Assembly (NCBI GenBank): GCA_965221455.1
Contig: OZ244890.1
Span: 1,860,001 to 1,924,000 of the forward strand
Reading direction: 5' to 3'
DNA: 64,000 bases
DNA from: SMWN01 sp965221455
GTDB taxonomy: Bacteria; Pseudomonadota; Gammaproteobacteria; Eutrophobiales; Eutrophobiaceae
Shown here piece by piece: positions 8,201 through 17,406 of the stretch. The notes beneath the pieces were generated by a model. That model was not told the origin of the DNA. It saw only the letters and a list, made by a program, of their open reading frames with translations, and did no database searches. The stretch's first letter is position 1. Each line of letters opens with the position of its first letter. The position numbers and the translations under genes are program-made.

Positions 8201-8852
8201 TACCGTAACAGGAAGTGTTGTACCCGGGGAGTACAGGAAAATCTTCTTGCAACCTTTTCCGGGTGCGTGCGACTGACAGGATTGTGGCAAGCATGACAAT
8301 GCAGGGGAGTTTGCCTGGGATGTACGGAAGCAAATTGCCTCTGCGTTGCGTGCCGTTCCAGGAATTCCAGAACTGGAGTTTTTCGACGGTGCTTTAGGGG
8401 ATGTGAGCATTAAAGGCGCCAAAGGGGTTTTGAGTGTTTCGGACGATGGCGACGCAGTATTATTCGGGCAAGCATGTGCCCGTGAGAATTTAATGGATCG
8501 TCTTGTCACTGGGTGGTGGTGCTGAGTGGTTGTCATGCTATCACTCGCTGGAATGCCCAAGATGCTTGCTATGGTCGATCTTCAGACATGGAGGATATCT
8601 TCCATGTCGTGGTTGTGGGTACTCGGGAGTCATTTCCAACGATTGCAAAAAGCAACAAAATTTTGATGTGGACCAAAAAACTATCCCCTTGGCCGATTTG
8701 CATGGTCAATTTGGTCCAGGCCTGCCTGGAAAAATCACTGGTAACAAGACTGTTGTCAGCCATCCTTATAGTCGTATGTAATACCCATACTCAAGCAATG
8801 AGATTGACTCCAAAGTAATTAATTGAATTAACCTGAAAGGTGAAGAAGGCCG
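8201..8852. other. 650-base stretch with broken coding traces
   Basis: No intact gene is convincing. On the plus strand an open frame from about 8267 to 8525 has protein-like character (CGKHDNAGEFAWDV ... GIPELEFFDGALGDVSIKGA) but has no start after its upstream stop. A following frame (8513-8818) begins VVLSGCHA, resembling a lipobox, but its later composition is poor. I suspect one or two decayed genes, possibly envelope proteins, but recognise neither. Confidence 0.3.
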
Positions 8853-10793
8853 ATGTCGGAAATTAAAGTGTACCCGGTTCCTGAATCCACTGGAAAGAAT
8901 GCCCATATCAGTAACGCGCAATATCTGGAAATGTACCAGAGGTCAATTGAGCACCCTGATGAATTTTGGGCGGAACAGGCTGATAAATTTATAAGCTGGT
9001 TCAGGCGACAGGATGAGGTTCAATCCTGCGATTTTGGTACTGATGTTGATATTAAATGGTTTGCAGGCAGTAAACTGAATGTTTCCTGCAACTGTCTTGA
9101 CAGGCATCTGGAAACACGAGGAGATCAAGTCGCAATTATTTGGGAAGGTGATGATCCTGAAGCAGATCGTCAAATTACCTACAGGGAATTACACGAGGAA
9201 GTTTGTCGTTTTGCCAACGTACTGAAGGTACGCGGCGTGAAAAAAGGTGATCGGGTGTGTTTATATATGCCCATGATTCCGGAAGCCTCGGTCGCGATGT
9301 TGGCTTGTACCCGTATAGGTGCAGTTCATTCCGTCGTCTTTGGTGGATTTTCTCCTGATGCACTCCGTGATCGTATTAATGACTCCGATTGTCAGATTGT
9401 AATTACCAGTGACTATGGTTTGCGCGGTAAGAAACAAATTCCATTGAAGGCCAATGCTGATAAAGGCCTGGCTGGTTGCCCAAATGTGAAGACATGTATT
9501 GTCGTCAAACGTACGGGTGGAGATATTGACTGGAATGATGACAGAGATGTTTGGTATCACGAAGCCATGGCGTCAGTGTCAGGGGACTGTCCACCGGAAG
9601 AGATGGATGCAGAAGATCCTTTATTTATTCTTTATACCTCGGGGTCAACAGGCAAACCGAAAGGTGTATTGCATACTACGGGCGGTTACCTGTTATACGT
9701 AGCCATGACACATAAGTATGTGTTTGATTATCAGGAAGGTGAAATCTACTGGTGTACTGCAGATGTCGGTTGGGTCACCGGTCACTCTTATATTGTTTAC
9801 GGACCACTTGCCAATGGGGCTACGTCATTGATGTTTGAAGGATTGCCAAATTTCCCTGATGCCAGTCGTTGCTGGCAAGTGGTGGATAAATGGAAAGTAA
9901 ACTCATTTTACACGGCACCTACAGCTATTCGAATGTTGATGGGACAAGGTGATGAGTTTGTAGAAAAGACAGATCGTTCCAGTCTACGAGTTTTGGGTTC
10001 TGTCGGTGAGCCGATCAATCCGGAAGCCTGGGACTGGTATTACAATGTTGTCGGTAATGGTAAATGTCCTGTCGTTGATACCTGGTGGCAAACAGAAACC
10101 GGGGGACATATGATTACGCCACTACCTGGAGCGACCTCCCTGAAACCAGGCTCTGCAACCCGCCCTTTTTTTGGCGTCGAGCCTGCGATTGTCGATGAGC
10201 AAGGTAAAGAATTGGCAGGTGCCGCCTCAGGTAATTTAGTTATCAAGCGTTCGTGGCCGGGTCAAATGCGTACCATTTATGGTGATCACCAACGATTCAT
10301 CGACACGTATTTCAAAATGTACCCAGGTGCTTATTTTACAGGTGATGGCGCAAGACGTGACGAAGATGGCTATTACTGGATCACTGGCCGAGTAGACGAT
10401 GTGATTAATGTGTCTGGACATCGTATGGGCACTGCAGAAGTTGAAAGCGCATTAGTGCTCCATGCAGCAGTCGCAGAGGCCGCTGTTGTTGGGTATCACC
10501 ATGACATTAAAGGACAGGGTATTTATGCTTATGTAACGTTAATGTCCGGGATTGAGGAAAGCGAGGAGTTGCGTAAAGAACTGGTTATTCACGTCCGTGA
10601 AGAGATAGGTCCCATTGCTTCTCCTGATTTATTACAGTGGGCTCCCGGCCTTCCAAAGACGCGTTCGGGAAAAATCATGCGCAGGATTTTACGCAAAGTT
10701 GCAGAAAATGAGATAGAGGCATTGGGCGACACAAGTACGCTGGCGGATCCTTCTGTGGTTGAGCAGCTAATTGAAAGCCGTATGAATAAATAA
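8853..10793 (+). CDS. acs: Acetate--CoA ligase
   Basis: Activates acetate to acetyl-CoA through acetyl-AMP, feeding central carbon and here plausibly PHA synthesis. The 646 residues are full length. Visible are the AMP-binding loop YTSGSTGKPKG, the hinge-side GRVDDVINVSGHR, and the C-terminal PKTRSGKIMRR whose Lys607 is the family's catalytic and acetylation-regulated lysine. It is preceded by a good ribosome site (AAAGGTGAAGAAGG) and followed 25 bases later by ppa, which removes the pyrophosphate that this reaction makes. Confidence 0.97.
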   Translation: MSEIKVYPVPESTGKNAHISNAQYLEMYQRSIEHPDEFWAEQADKFISWFRRQDEVQSCDFGTDVDIKWFAGSKLNVSCNCLDRHLETRGDQVAIIWEGDDPEADRQITYRELHEEVCRFANVLKVRGVKKGDRVCLYMPMIPEASVAMLACTRIGAVHSVVFGGFSPDALRDRINDSDCQIVITSDYGLRGKKQIPLKANADKGLAGCPNVKTCIVVKRTGGDIDWNDDRDVWYHEAMASVSGDCPPEEMDAEDPLFILYTSGSTGKPKGVLHTTGGYLLYVAMTHKYVFDYQEGEIYWCTADVGWVTGHSYIVYGPLANGATSLMFEGLPNFPDASRCWQVVDKWKVNSFYTAPTAIRMLMGQGDEFVEKTDRSSLRVLGSVGEPINPEAWDWYYNVVGNGKCPVVDTWWQTETGGHMITPLPGATSLKPGSATRPFFGVEPAIVDEQGKELAGAASGNLVIKRSWPGQMRTIYGDHQRFIDTYFKMYPGAYFTGDGARRDEDGYYWITGRVDDVINVSGHRMGTAEVESALVLHAAVAEAAVVGYHHDIKGQGIYAYVTLMSGIEESEELRKELVIHVREEIGPIASPDLLQWAPGLPKTRSGKIMRRILRKVAENEIEALGDTSTLADPSVVEQLIESRMNK

Positions 10794-10818
10794 AACAAGG
10801 GTAATTCAGGAGAAGTTT

Positions 10819-11367
10819 GTGAATCTAGACAGGGTTGATGCCGGAAGAAACCCGCCGGAAGAGATTAATGCGATCATTGAGATTCCATTGAATGGTGAGC
10901 CGGTCAAATATGAATTGGACAAGGACTCCGGCGCCATGTTTGTGGATCGTTTTTTGAATACCTCAATGCGCTACCCTTGCAACTATGGCTATATACCCAG
11001 AACATTAGCGGAAGATGATGATCCCGTTGATGTTATCGTGGCCACACCAATACCCTTAATTCATGGATCTGTCATGCGTTGCCGCCCCATTGGTTTGTTG
11101 GAGATGACTGATGAAGCCGGGAGTGATGGCAAGATTATGGCAGTACCGATTGACTCAGTATCCAGATTTCATGGTTCGATTCACTCTTACCAGGATGTAC
11201 AGCCTGCATTGCTTAATCTGATAACACATTTCTTTGAGCACTATAAAGACCTGGAGCCGAATAAATGGGTTAAGATTGGAGGATGGTGTGATGCGCAGGC
11301 AGCAAAAGACGAAATAATTGCTTCGCTAAAACGGTTTCAAAACAGTCCGGAAAAGCGATTATTTTGA
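10819..11367 (+). CDS. ppa: Inorganic pyrophosphatase
   Basis: Family I soluble pyrophosphatase, 182 residues. Signature segments are EIPLNGEPVKYELDKDSGAM, the Mg-binding EDDDPVDVIV and the C-terminal EPNKWVKIGGW. The start is GTG, 25 bases after acs and behind AGGAGAAG, which suggests co-transcription and removal of PPi from the acetyl-CoA synthetase reaction. The protein looks complete and ordinary. Confidence 0.96.
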   Translation: MNLDRVDAGRNPPEEINAIIEIPLNGEPVKYELDKDSGAMFVDRFLNTSMRYPCNYGYIPRTLAEDDDPVDVIVATPIPLIHGSVMRCRPIGLLEMTDEAGSDGKIMAVPIDSVSRFHGSIHSYQDVQPALLNLITHFFEHYKDLEPNKWVKIGGWCDAQAAKDEIIASLKRFQNSPEKRLF

Positions 11368-11561
11368 AGGGATTTTACAACCAGTTAGGGCATATTATTA
11401 GTCCCACGCCGTATAATGCATTATAGCCACGTTAAACACTGAAATATTGCAGCGCACCATTTTTAATGGTAGCATATTTACTCAACAATTCATTTGAGCC
11501 TTATACCATTGCGTACAAGCACCCGCAGGCGATAACAGAAATATTTTCGAGAATTTAGTGT

Positions 11562-12779
11562 ATGAATGACAAAACACAATTTCCTTTCTGGAATACAGAC
11601 TGGATGAATAGTGGTGGTCGGAGCAATCAACAAGACTGGTTTCAGAATCAAAAGCAGTATATGGATGCGTGGTCTTCATTTCAGCAGTTTATGTCAGACT
11701 CCTCTTCAGGGATCAACCCGATGTCTCAAGCCATGAATAGCTGGTGGAATGACGCTTCTCCTTCCGTATCAGGCCAGACTCAGGACTTTTACAGCAAGAT
11801 AATGCAGCAGGGAAAGCTGTTGTACTTTATGGGAGAGCAGTTCAACAATTTTTTTGAGAGCCTAAAGGAATCGAGCGGCGAGCCGAATGATTGGCAGAAA
11901 GTCTTGAACGATATTTTCGAGGCTATGAATTCTGCTCTGAAAGAAGCAAATGTCAGTATGCAAGGTTTATTTGCAGTTCCGCCCTTTATAAAGGATAGCT
12001 TTGATAATGAACATTTGGAAATTGCAGGGCTGACATCTTTCATAGACAAACTGCTGGCTATGCCTGGTTTTGGTCCGCATCGTAAAACGCAAGAACAGAT
12101 GCAAGATGGCATTAAACTGTTCAAGGAATATCAGCAAGTTGCCAGTGAATATAACACACAAATGAATAAAGTCGGTGTTGAGGCTCTGGAGTCCATGCGT
12201 CTCAGAATCCTGCAAATGTCTGAGCAAGGAGAAACAATCAATAGTTTACGCGAAGTCTATGATCTATGGGTTGATTGCAATGAAAAGGCCTATGCTGAAC
12301 TCGTTTACACAGATGAATACTCAGAGCTATATGGTCGTCTGACCAATGCCTCACTTGCCGTAAAACAACATAACGGCAAAGTGATGGATATGATTCTGGC
12401 AAAACTTAATATACCCACACGTATAGACATGAATACAGTCTCGAAACGTATTCAGGCTATGCAACGTAATCAGTCGAAATCTGCAACAAAGATAACCTCT
12501 CTGGAAAACGAAATTCAGGCATTACGCCGATTGCTGGAAGGTAAGAAGCAATCCTCATTATCAACGCAATCGAAACCAACGGTTACCAAAAAGAAAGCCA
12601 GGAAAAAGTCAGCCAAAAAGACAGCAAAGAAGCGGACGCCTGCTAAGGTAACAAAAAAAATATCAAGGAAAACGGCAAAAAAGACGGCAAAGAAGACAAC
12701 TAAAAAGACAACAAAGAAGAGAGCAAAAAAGACAACTAAAAAATCCTCTTCCAAAAAAACGATTGTCATCGATATCTAG
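11562..12779 (+). CDS. phaE: Class III PHA synthase subunit PhaE with lysine-rich tail
   Basis: Non-catalytic partner of PhaC in class III polyhydroxyalkanoate synthase, located at the storage granule. Residues 1 to about 325 follow the PhaE pattern (many aromatic residues at the N-terminus, helical body with MPGFGPHRK, coiled-coil end KITSLENEIQALRRLLEG). Residues about 330-400 are a low-complexity KKxAKK/KKTTKK tail resembling histone H1 or AlgP-type tails, followed by IVIDI. A tail like this may bind DNA or nucleoid, as PhaF-type phasins do; that is inference. It lies 34 bases before phaC. Confidence 0.88.
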   Translation: MNDKTQFPFWNTDWMNSGGRSNQQDWFQNQKQYMDAWSSFQQFMSDSSSGINPMSQAMNSWWNDASPSVSGQTQDFYSKIMQQGKLLYFMGEQFNNFFESLKESSGEPNDWQKVLNDIFEAMNSALKEANVSMQGLFAVPPFIKDSFDNEHLEIAGLTSFIDKLLAMPGFGPHRKTQEQMQDGIKLFKEYQQVASEYNTQMNKVGVEALESMRLRILQMSEQGETINSLREVYDLWVDCNEKAYAELVYTDEYSELYGRLTNASLAVKQHNGKVMDMILAKLNIPTRIDMNTVSKRIQAMQRNQSKSATKITSLENEIQALRRLLEGKKQSSLSTQSKPTVTKKKARKKSAKKTAKKRTPAKVTKKISRKTAKKTAKKTTKKTTKKRAKKTTKKSSSKKTIVIDI

Positions 12780-12813
12780 ATTTTAAATATTTACGAGTAC
12801 CAGGGCGTAAAAC

Positions 12814-13878
12814 ATGATTCCTTTTCAAATGAGATATGGTGAAATTATTCAGGAAATATCAGACTTCAACGGCAAGTTGGCAAAGGGTCTGAATACCTTA
12901 GGCAAAATTGGCGAACTTGAAGATGGTATTTCACCGAGAGATGTCGTTTACGAAGAAGACAAAATGACACTCTATCATTACCGACCACGAGTCGAAAAAC
13001 AAAACCCCATCCCGGTATTGATCATCTATGCCCTGGTCAATCGACCGTATATGGCCGACCTGCAAAAGGATCGCTCAATGATCCGGGGCATGCTGGATGC
13101 AGGTTTAGATGTCTACCTGATTGATTGGGGCTATCCGGATGCAAGTGACAGTTATCTAGTACTTGAAGACTATATTAACGGTTATATTGATCGTTGTGTT
13201 GATGTGGTGTGTGACAGAAATGATCTGTACCAGATAAATCTTTTTGGAATTTGTCAGGGTGGAGTATTTAGCCTTTGTTACACGGCATTGCATCAGGAAA
13301 AAATTAAAAACCTGACCACCGTGGTTACTCCGGTTGATTTTCACACTAAAAATGATCTGTTAGGCAAAATGATACGTCACGTCGATGTCGATTTACTTGT
13401 CGACACCGAAGGTAATATTTCCGGTGATGATATGAACGCAGTTTATCTATCCATGAAGCCGTTTCAGATGATGGGGCAGAAATATGTCGATGTAGTGAAC
13501 ATTCTCGATGATACCGAAAAATTACGTAATTTCATGCGTATGGAAAAATGGATTTTCGACAGTCCTGATCAAGCAGGAGAAACTTTGAGAGAATTTGCCA
13601 AACAATTTTATCAGGAAAATGGATTGGTTAAAGGCAGCGTTAAAATCGGCGATGATACGGTGGACCTGGAAAATATCACCGTTCCGATACTCAACATCTA
13701 TGCGACAGCCGATCACCTGGTGCCACCCGATTCATCAAAAGCACTTGCCGGCTGCGTATCAAGCAAAGACTATACAGAGCTTGAATTTCCAGGTGGGCAT
13801 ATCGGTATTTTTGTGAGTGGTAAAGCACAACAAATGATTCCACCCGCAGTGGGAAAATGGCTGGATAAGAGAGGGTGA
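12814..13878 (+). CDS. phaC: Class III PHA synthase catalytic subunit PhaC
   Basis: Polymerises 3-hydroxyacyl-CoA into polyhydroxyalkanoate. The 354 residues are the short class III form. The lipase-like box GICQGG contains catalytic Cys147, with Asp300 (ATADHLVPP) and His329 (GGHIGIF) completing the triad at spacings equal to the Allochromatium enzyme. It follows phaE closely and needs that subunit. No phaA, phaB or phaP is seen in the window. Confidence 0.95.
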   Translation: MIPFQMRYGEIIQEISDFNGKLAKGLNTLGKIGELEDGISPRDVVYEEDKMTLYHYRPRVEKQNPIPVLIIYALVNRPYMADLQKDRSMIRGMLDAGLDVYLIDWGYPDASDSYLVLEDYINGYIDRCVDVVCDRNDLYQINLFGICQGGVFSLCYTALHQEKIKNLTTVVTPVDFHTKNDLLGKMIRHVDVDLLVDTEGNISGDDMNAVYLSMKPFQMMGQKYVDVVNILDDTEKLRNFMRMEKWIFDSPDQAGETLREFAKQFYQENGLVKGSVKIGDDTVDLENITVPILNIYATADHLVPPDSSKALAGCVSSKDYTELEFPGGHIGIFVSGKAQQMIPPAVGKWLDKRG

Positions 13879-13908
13879 TTGTCAGGTCGTGGTCAGTTAA
13901 TCGACTCG

Positions 13909-15180
13909 TTATATTCGCGTTTCCTTGGTTTCATTTTTCAGCCAGTGAATCGCTGTCTGTTCGTCTTGCTCAATTGCCATTTCGACTGCTTTTTTTGCAC
14001 TTTCCAACAGGTGCTTGGACTGTTTGCGTAGGTTAAAGGATTCGGTGATTTTTTGTTGGATTTCGGCTTGTTTGGCTTCAGGGAGAAGGGGCATAGGCAA
14101 GTTCAAAATGTCATCGTCAATTATGACTGGATATGATGTTCCAGTATTTGGTTTAAGTGACCATGCCAAGAGGGGTTTTGAATGAAGAAAAGCAAGAAGT
14201 GTTTCTTTGTTAATACGCCCATTTTCTCGAAGCACGGTAAATGCCCCGCTCCCTATATATCCACTTTCTTCAACAATAGTTATTGCCCCTCTGTATGTCC
14301 TGACTTTTGACACGATTACGTCATTCTTCTTCAAGGATCTTTTTGCATTGGCCGGCAATTCCTCGCCAATAACTTCATTTGCTGAAATTTCACCATTTGA
14401 AACATTGACGCTACCAATTTCGACATACTGATAGGTCCTTTTATCATCAATCTTAAAAGTGCTCTTGTTTTGCGTGAATTCTTCGCCAATAGTTGAATAA
14501 CCACCAGAGTACTGCTTAATTGCTTGCTCGATTTCTTCATATTTCGGCTGAAAATATTCCGCATCAAAACGTTCTGCCTGTTCAGTATCAGAATAATTTT
14601 TGATAAAGGTGAGTTGGTGCCTGGGTTGCCAGTCGTTTAGCCCTAGCTCGGTGAGAAGGGCGGTTTGAGCTTGTTGGTAACTATATTCTGATTCACTGAG
14701 AGTAGAAAAAGAAAAATTGACTATGTTTTCAATAAAACTATTAAATTCTATAGAAAACCTTGGAACTCTGATTTCTTTAAATTTAGCCAAGCTAAAATTA
14801 GCTTGATTGCCTTGCATAGAGAATTTTTCTATTTCAGATTTTCCGTGAGATGTATTTAAATAAACAGCAAGAGTTTCAGAATTAATTAGATTTGCATCTG
14901 GTCGTATCTTGAACAAGTGTGCTTCATAAACATAGGGGTAATCTTTAGCAACTAAAGCTGATTTACCAACTAGTTTTGGATTTCCATTTGTTCGGCAAAT
15001 TAAAAGATCTCCTTTATTTAGAGAGTATAAATCAAAATCATCGTCAGAGAATTTTTCGCTGCCTCTGGTGGTTTTAATAAAAACCTCTTTACGCAAGGCT
15101 TTAATTTCATCTACTGAAAACAGGGCAAGATGATAATTACTGTCTTTGAGTATTGTTTGAATGATGTTCGGTTGTGTCAT
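13909..15180 (-). CDS. Type I restriction-modification specificity subunit (HsdS), orphan and probably N-truncated
   Basis: A 423-residue protein with two target-recognition halves. The first begins near KKALRKEV-like text and contains DLYSLNKGDLLICRTNGNPK; the second starts near residue 200 (AERFDAEYFQPKYEEI) and contains YQYVEIGSVN and KNDVIVSKVRTYRG; each is followed by a helical spacer (KQAEIQQKITESFNLRKQSK). The usual opening segment of the first recognition domain is missing, so the 5' end looks lost. No hsdM or hsdR is present. It lies immediately beside tRNA-Gln, a common island boundary, so it may be a leftover of a transferred island. Confidence 0.8.
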   Translation of the reverse strand: MTQPNIIQTILKDSNYHLALFSVDEIKALRKEVFIKTTRGSEKFSDDDFDLYSLNKGDLLICRTNGNPKLVGKSALVAKDYPYVYEAHLFKIRPDANLINSETLAVYLNTSHGKSEIEKFSMQGNQANFSLAKFKEIRVPRFSIEFNSFIENIVNFSFSTLSESEYSYQQAQTALLTELGLNDWQPRHQLTFIKNYSDTEQAERFDAEYFQPKYEEIEQAIKQYSGGYSTIGEEFTQNKSTFKIDDKRTYQYVEIGSVNVSNGEISANEVIGEELPANAKRSLKKNDVIVSKVRTYRGAITIVEESGYIGSGAFTVLRENGRINKETLLAFLHSKPLLAWSLKPNTGTSYPVIIDDDILNLPMPLLPEAKQAEIQQKITESFNLRKQSKHLLESAKKAVEMAIEQDEQTAIHWLKNETKETRI

Positions 15181-15397
15181 TTATTCTCCATTTTGTTTTC
15201 TTTTGGCTGCACAGTGGTTGGTTTGCTTCAAGACCATAATTCAATATCGGATAGCTAATACGATTTCCGCATAACGACCAGGCAGCGTAGCGTAGTTTGC
15301 GTCCGAACAACACCTTGTTCGACTTCAACAAAGCCAGGTTTTTTAATCGGGAAAACATATCTTTACGTGAATTCAATTGATAACACATGGATTATAC

Positions 15398-15471
15398 TGG
15401 CTGGGGGTAGAGGATTCGAACCTCTACTGGCGGAGTCAGAGTCCGCAGTCCTACCATTAGACGAACCCCCA
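15398..15471 (-). tRNA. tRNA-Gln (CTG anticodon)
   Basis: Read on the minus strand the gene begins TGGGGGTTCG and ends ACCCCCAGCCA, with the CCA encoded. The anticodon stem gcgga/tccgc holds the loop CTCTGAC, giving anticodon CTG. U1-A72 pairing is typical of tRNA-Gln. A TATAAT-like -10 box lies just upstream on the minus strand (plus 15484-15489). Confidence 0.95.
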
Positions 15472-15686
15472 TGTAACTGCCGTATTATATAATTAACTAA
15501 AAATATTTGTGTAACTCATGGAGGAACTTGTAACTGAATGGATCGAGGTGGAAACGTCGCCAGAAGGGCGGCATTCAGAGAAGAAAAGTCAGTGCAACAG
15601 AATCAATCCGCGCAATTTTTACCGGCAGTTCCCGGTGGTGGATGACGAAAAAAAGAGGATGAACTTTTTTCGGTGATACGTAACTT

Positions 15687-16079
15687 TTAACGTTTTGAGA
15701 ATTGCGGGCGCTTACGTGCTTTATGCAGGCCAACCTTCTTACGCTCAACCTCACGCGAATCACGGGTGACAAAGCCCGCCTGGCGAAGTGGCTTACGTAG
15801 TGTTTCATCATATCTGATCAAGGCTCTGGTGATTCCGTGACGGATTGCATCGGCCTGTCCCGTAATGCCGCCACCCTTGACAGTGATATTGAGGTCCATT
15901 TTACCAAGTAGTTCGACTGTTTCCAGCGGCTGACGGATGATCATACGACCTGTCTCACGCCCAAAATATCCTTCCAGCGTTTTGTTGTTTATAGTGATGT
16001 CGCCACCACCAGTTCTCATGAAGACGCGTGCCGTTGAACTCTTGCGACGACCGGTACTGTAGTAGGTATCTGTAGCCAT
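15687..16079 (-). CDS. rpsI: 30S ribosomal protein S9
   Basis: Small-subunit protein whose C-terminal tail reaches the P-site tRNA. The 130 residues are normal length, with YYSTGRRKSSTARV at the N-terminus, GGGITGQADAIRHGI in the centre, and the conserved KARKRPQFSKR tail ending in Arg. It follows rplM with a 3-base gap, the standard L13-S9 operon. Confidence 0.98.
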   Translation of the reverse strand: MATDTYYSTGRRKSSTARVFMRTGGGDITINNKTLEGYFGRETGRMIIRQPLETVELLGKMDLNITVKGGGITGQADAIRHGITRALIRYDETLRKPLRQAGFVTRDSREVERKKVGLHKARKRPQFSKR

Positions 16080-16082
16080 TTC

Positions 16083-16511
16083 CTAGATTTCCAGTATTTT
16101 TGGTTGTTGAGCAGAATGCCTGTGTTCCGTCCCCGCATAAACCTTGAGTTTGCGATACATGTCTCTACCAAGAGGCCCTCTTGGGAGCATGCCTTTAACT
16201 GCCTTCTCGATGATCATCTCCGGTTTCTTGTCAAGCAACTTGTCAAACGTGATGGATTTCAAACCACCCGGAAAGCCGGTGTGACGATGATATAATTTGT
16301 CCGTGCTTTTATTGCCGGTCACCTTCACTTCTTCGGCATTAATCACGACGATATAATCACCCGTATCCATATGCGGTGTGTATTCCGGTTTGTGTTTGCC
16401 GCGCAAACGTCTGGCAATCCCGGTTGCGAGTCGGCCCAGGGTTTTGCCGCTGGCATCCACAACGTACCAATCCTGTCTGATGTCAGAGGGTTTTGCTGTA
16501 TAGGTCTTCAT
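16083..16511 (-). CDS. rplM: 50S ribosomal protein L13
   Basis: Early-assembly large-subunit protein, 142 residues, with the N-terminal WYVVDASGKTLGRLATGIA, the HMDTGDYIVVINAEEVKVTG core and MLPRGPLGRDMYRKLKVYAG. It is the first gene of the rplM-rpsI operon. About 240 bases separate it from divergent coq7, room for promoters in both directions. Confidence 0.98.
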   Translation of the reverse strand: MKTYTAKPSDIRQDWYVVDASGKTLGRLATGIARRLRGKHKPEYTPHMDTGDYIVVINAEEVKVTGNKSTDKLYHRHTGFPGGLKSITFDKLLDKKPEMIIEKAVKGMLPRGPLGRDMYRKLKVYAGTEHRHSAQQPKILEI

Positions 16512-16754
16512 CGATCTACCGTGTATAATAATAACAACACATTACTCAAGAATGTACCTTAAAAGAAATGGTCACCGGGAAAGGGCGGAATGGTACGGAT
16601 TGACCACTGGGCTGTCAATACAATATGCTGGCCTTCCATGCCGGGTTATCTATGGCAATTTTAGCCATTTTCTCGCCCAAAGACAGCGATGTATCCTGAA
16701 CAAATGCAGGACACAACCATAAATTCCCCTGGTCAAATGGCATAATGGTTCAAT

Positions 16755-17399
16755 ATGAGCGAGCGAAATTATAGCGTTTTGGATGGTTTCATTAGTACCG
16801 TTGATGGGTATCTGGGGGCATTCATAAGCCAGCCTCAACAGATATTACGCGCTTACCCGGCTGATCGGGTTGAGCATTCGGTGTTGTCAGAAGGTGAAAG
16901 GCGGCTATCGGAGAGTTTGATGCGGGTTAACCATGCCGGTGAAGTTTCGGCCCAGGCGTTATATAAGGCTCAAGCAATTACCGCTCGTGATAGTCAGGTG
17001 CGAGAAGCGATGGAAAGATCCGCAGAAGAGGAGATGGATCATCTGGTCTGGTGCGAGGAACGCTTGCGTGAGTTGGGTGGACGTACCAGTTATCTGGAGC
17101 CTGTCTGGTTTTTTGGTTCTTTTACTATCGGTTCTTTGGCTGGTTTCATTGGAGATAGGTGGAATCTCGGTTTTGTTGTTGAAACCGAAAATCAGGTAGT
17201 GACTCATTTGGATGGGCATTTACAAGAGATATCAGAGAGAGATTTGAAAAGCCGAGCTGTACTGGAGCAGATGCGGGAAGATGAAGTACACCATGCAAGT
17301 GTAGCTAATCATGCAGGTGCCGCAGAATTACCCACACCAGTCAAAAAGATAATGCAGCTATGTTCAAAAGTGATGACGAAGACGGCTTACTGGATTTAG
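16755..17399 (+). CDS. coq7: 2-polyprenyl-3-methyl-6-methoxy-1,4-benzoquinone monooxygenase
   Basis: Di-iron hydroxylase of ubiquinone synthesis. The 214 residues contain the paired carboxylate/histidine motifs of a ferritin-like four-helix bundle: MRVNHAGEVSAQALYK, SAEEEMDHLVWCEERL, and the second half LEQMREDEVHHASVA. The presence of Coq7 implies aerobic ubiquinone synthesis. It stands alone and converges on the Pit gene, the stops being 7 bases apart. Confidence 0.95.
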   Translation: MSERNYSVLDGFISTVDGYLGAFISQPQQILRAYPADRVEHSVLSEGERRLSESLMRVNHAGEVSAQALYKAQAITARDSQVREAMERSAEEEMDHLVWCEERLRELGGRTSYLEPVWFFGSFTIGSLAGFIGDRWNLGFVVETENQVVTHLDGHLQEISERDLKSRAVLEQMREDEVHHASVANHAGAAELPTPVKKIMQLCSKVMTKTAYWI

Positions 17400-17406
17400 G
17401 GTGTCG

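Noticed and set aside
12515..12769. Minus-strand frame of Phe, Leu and Val opposite the PhaE tail
   Set aside because: It is the reverse complement of the lysine-rich AAG/AAA codons, not a membrane protein.
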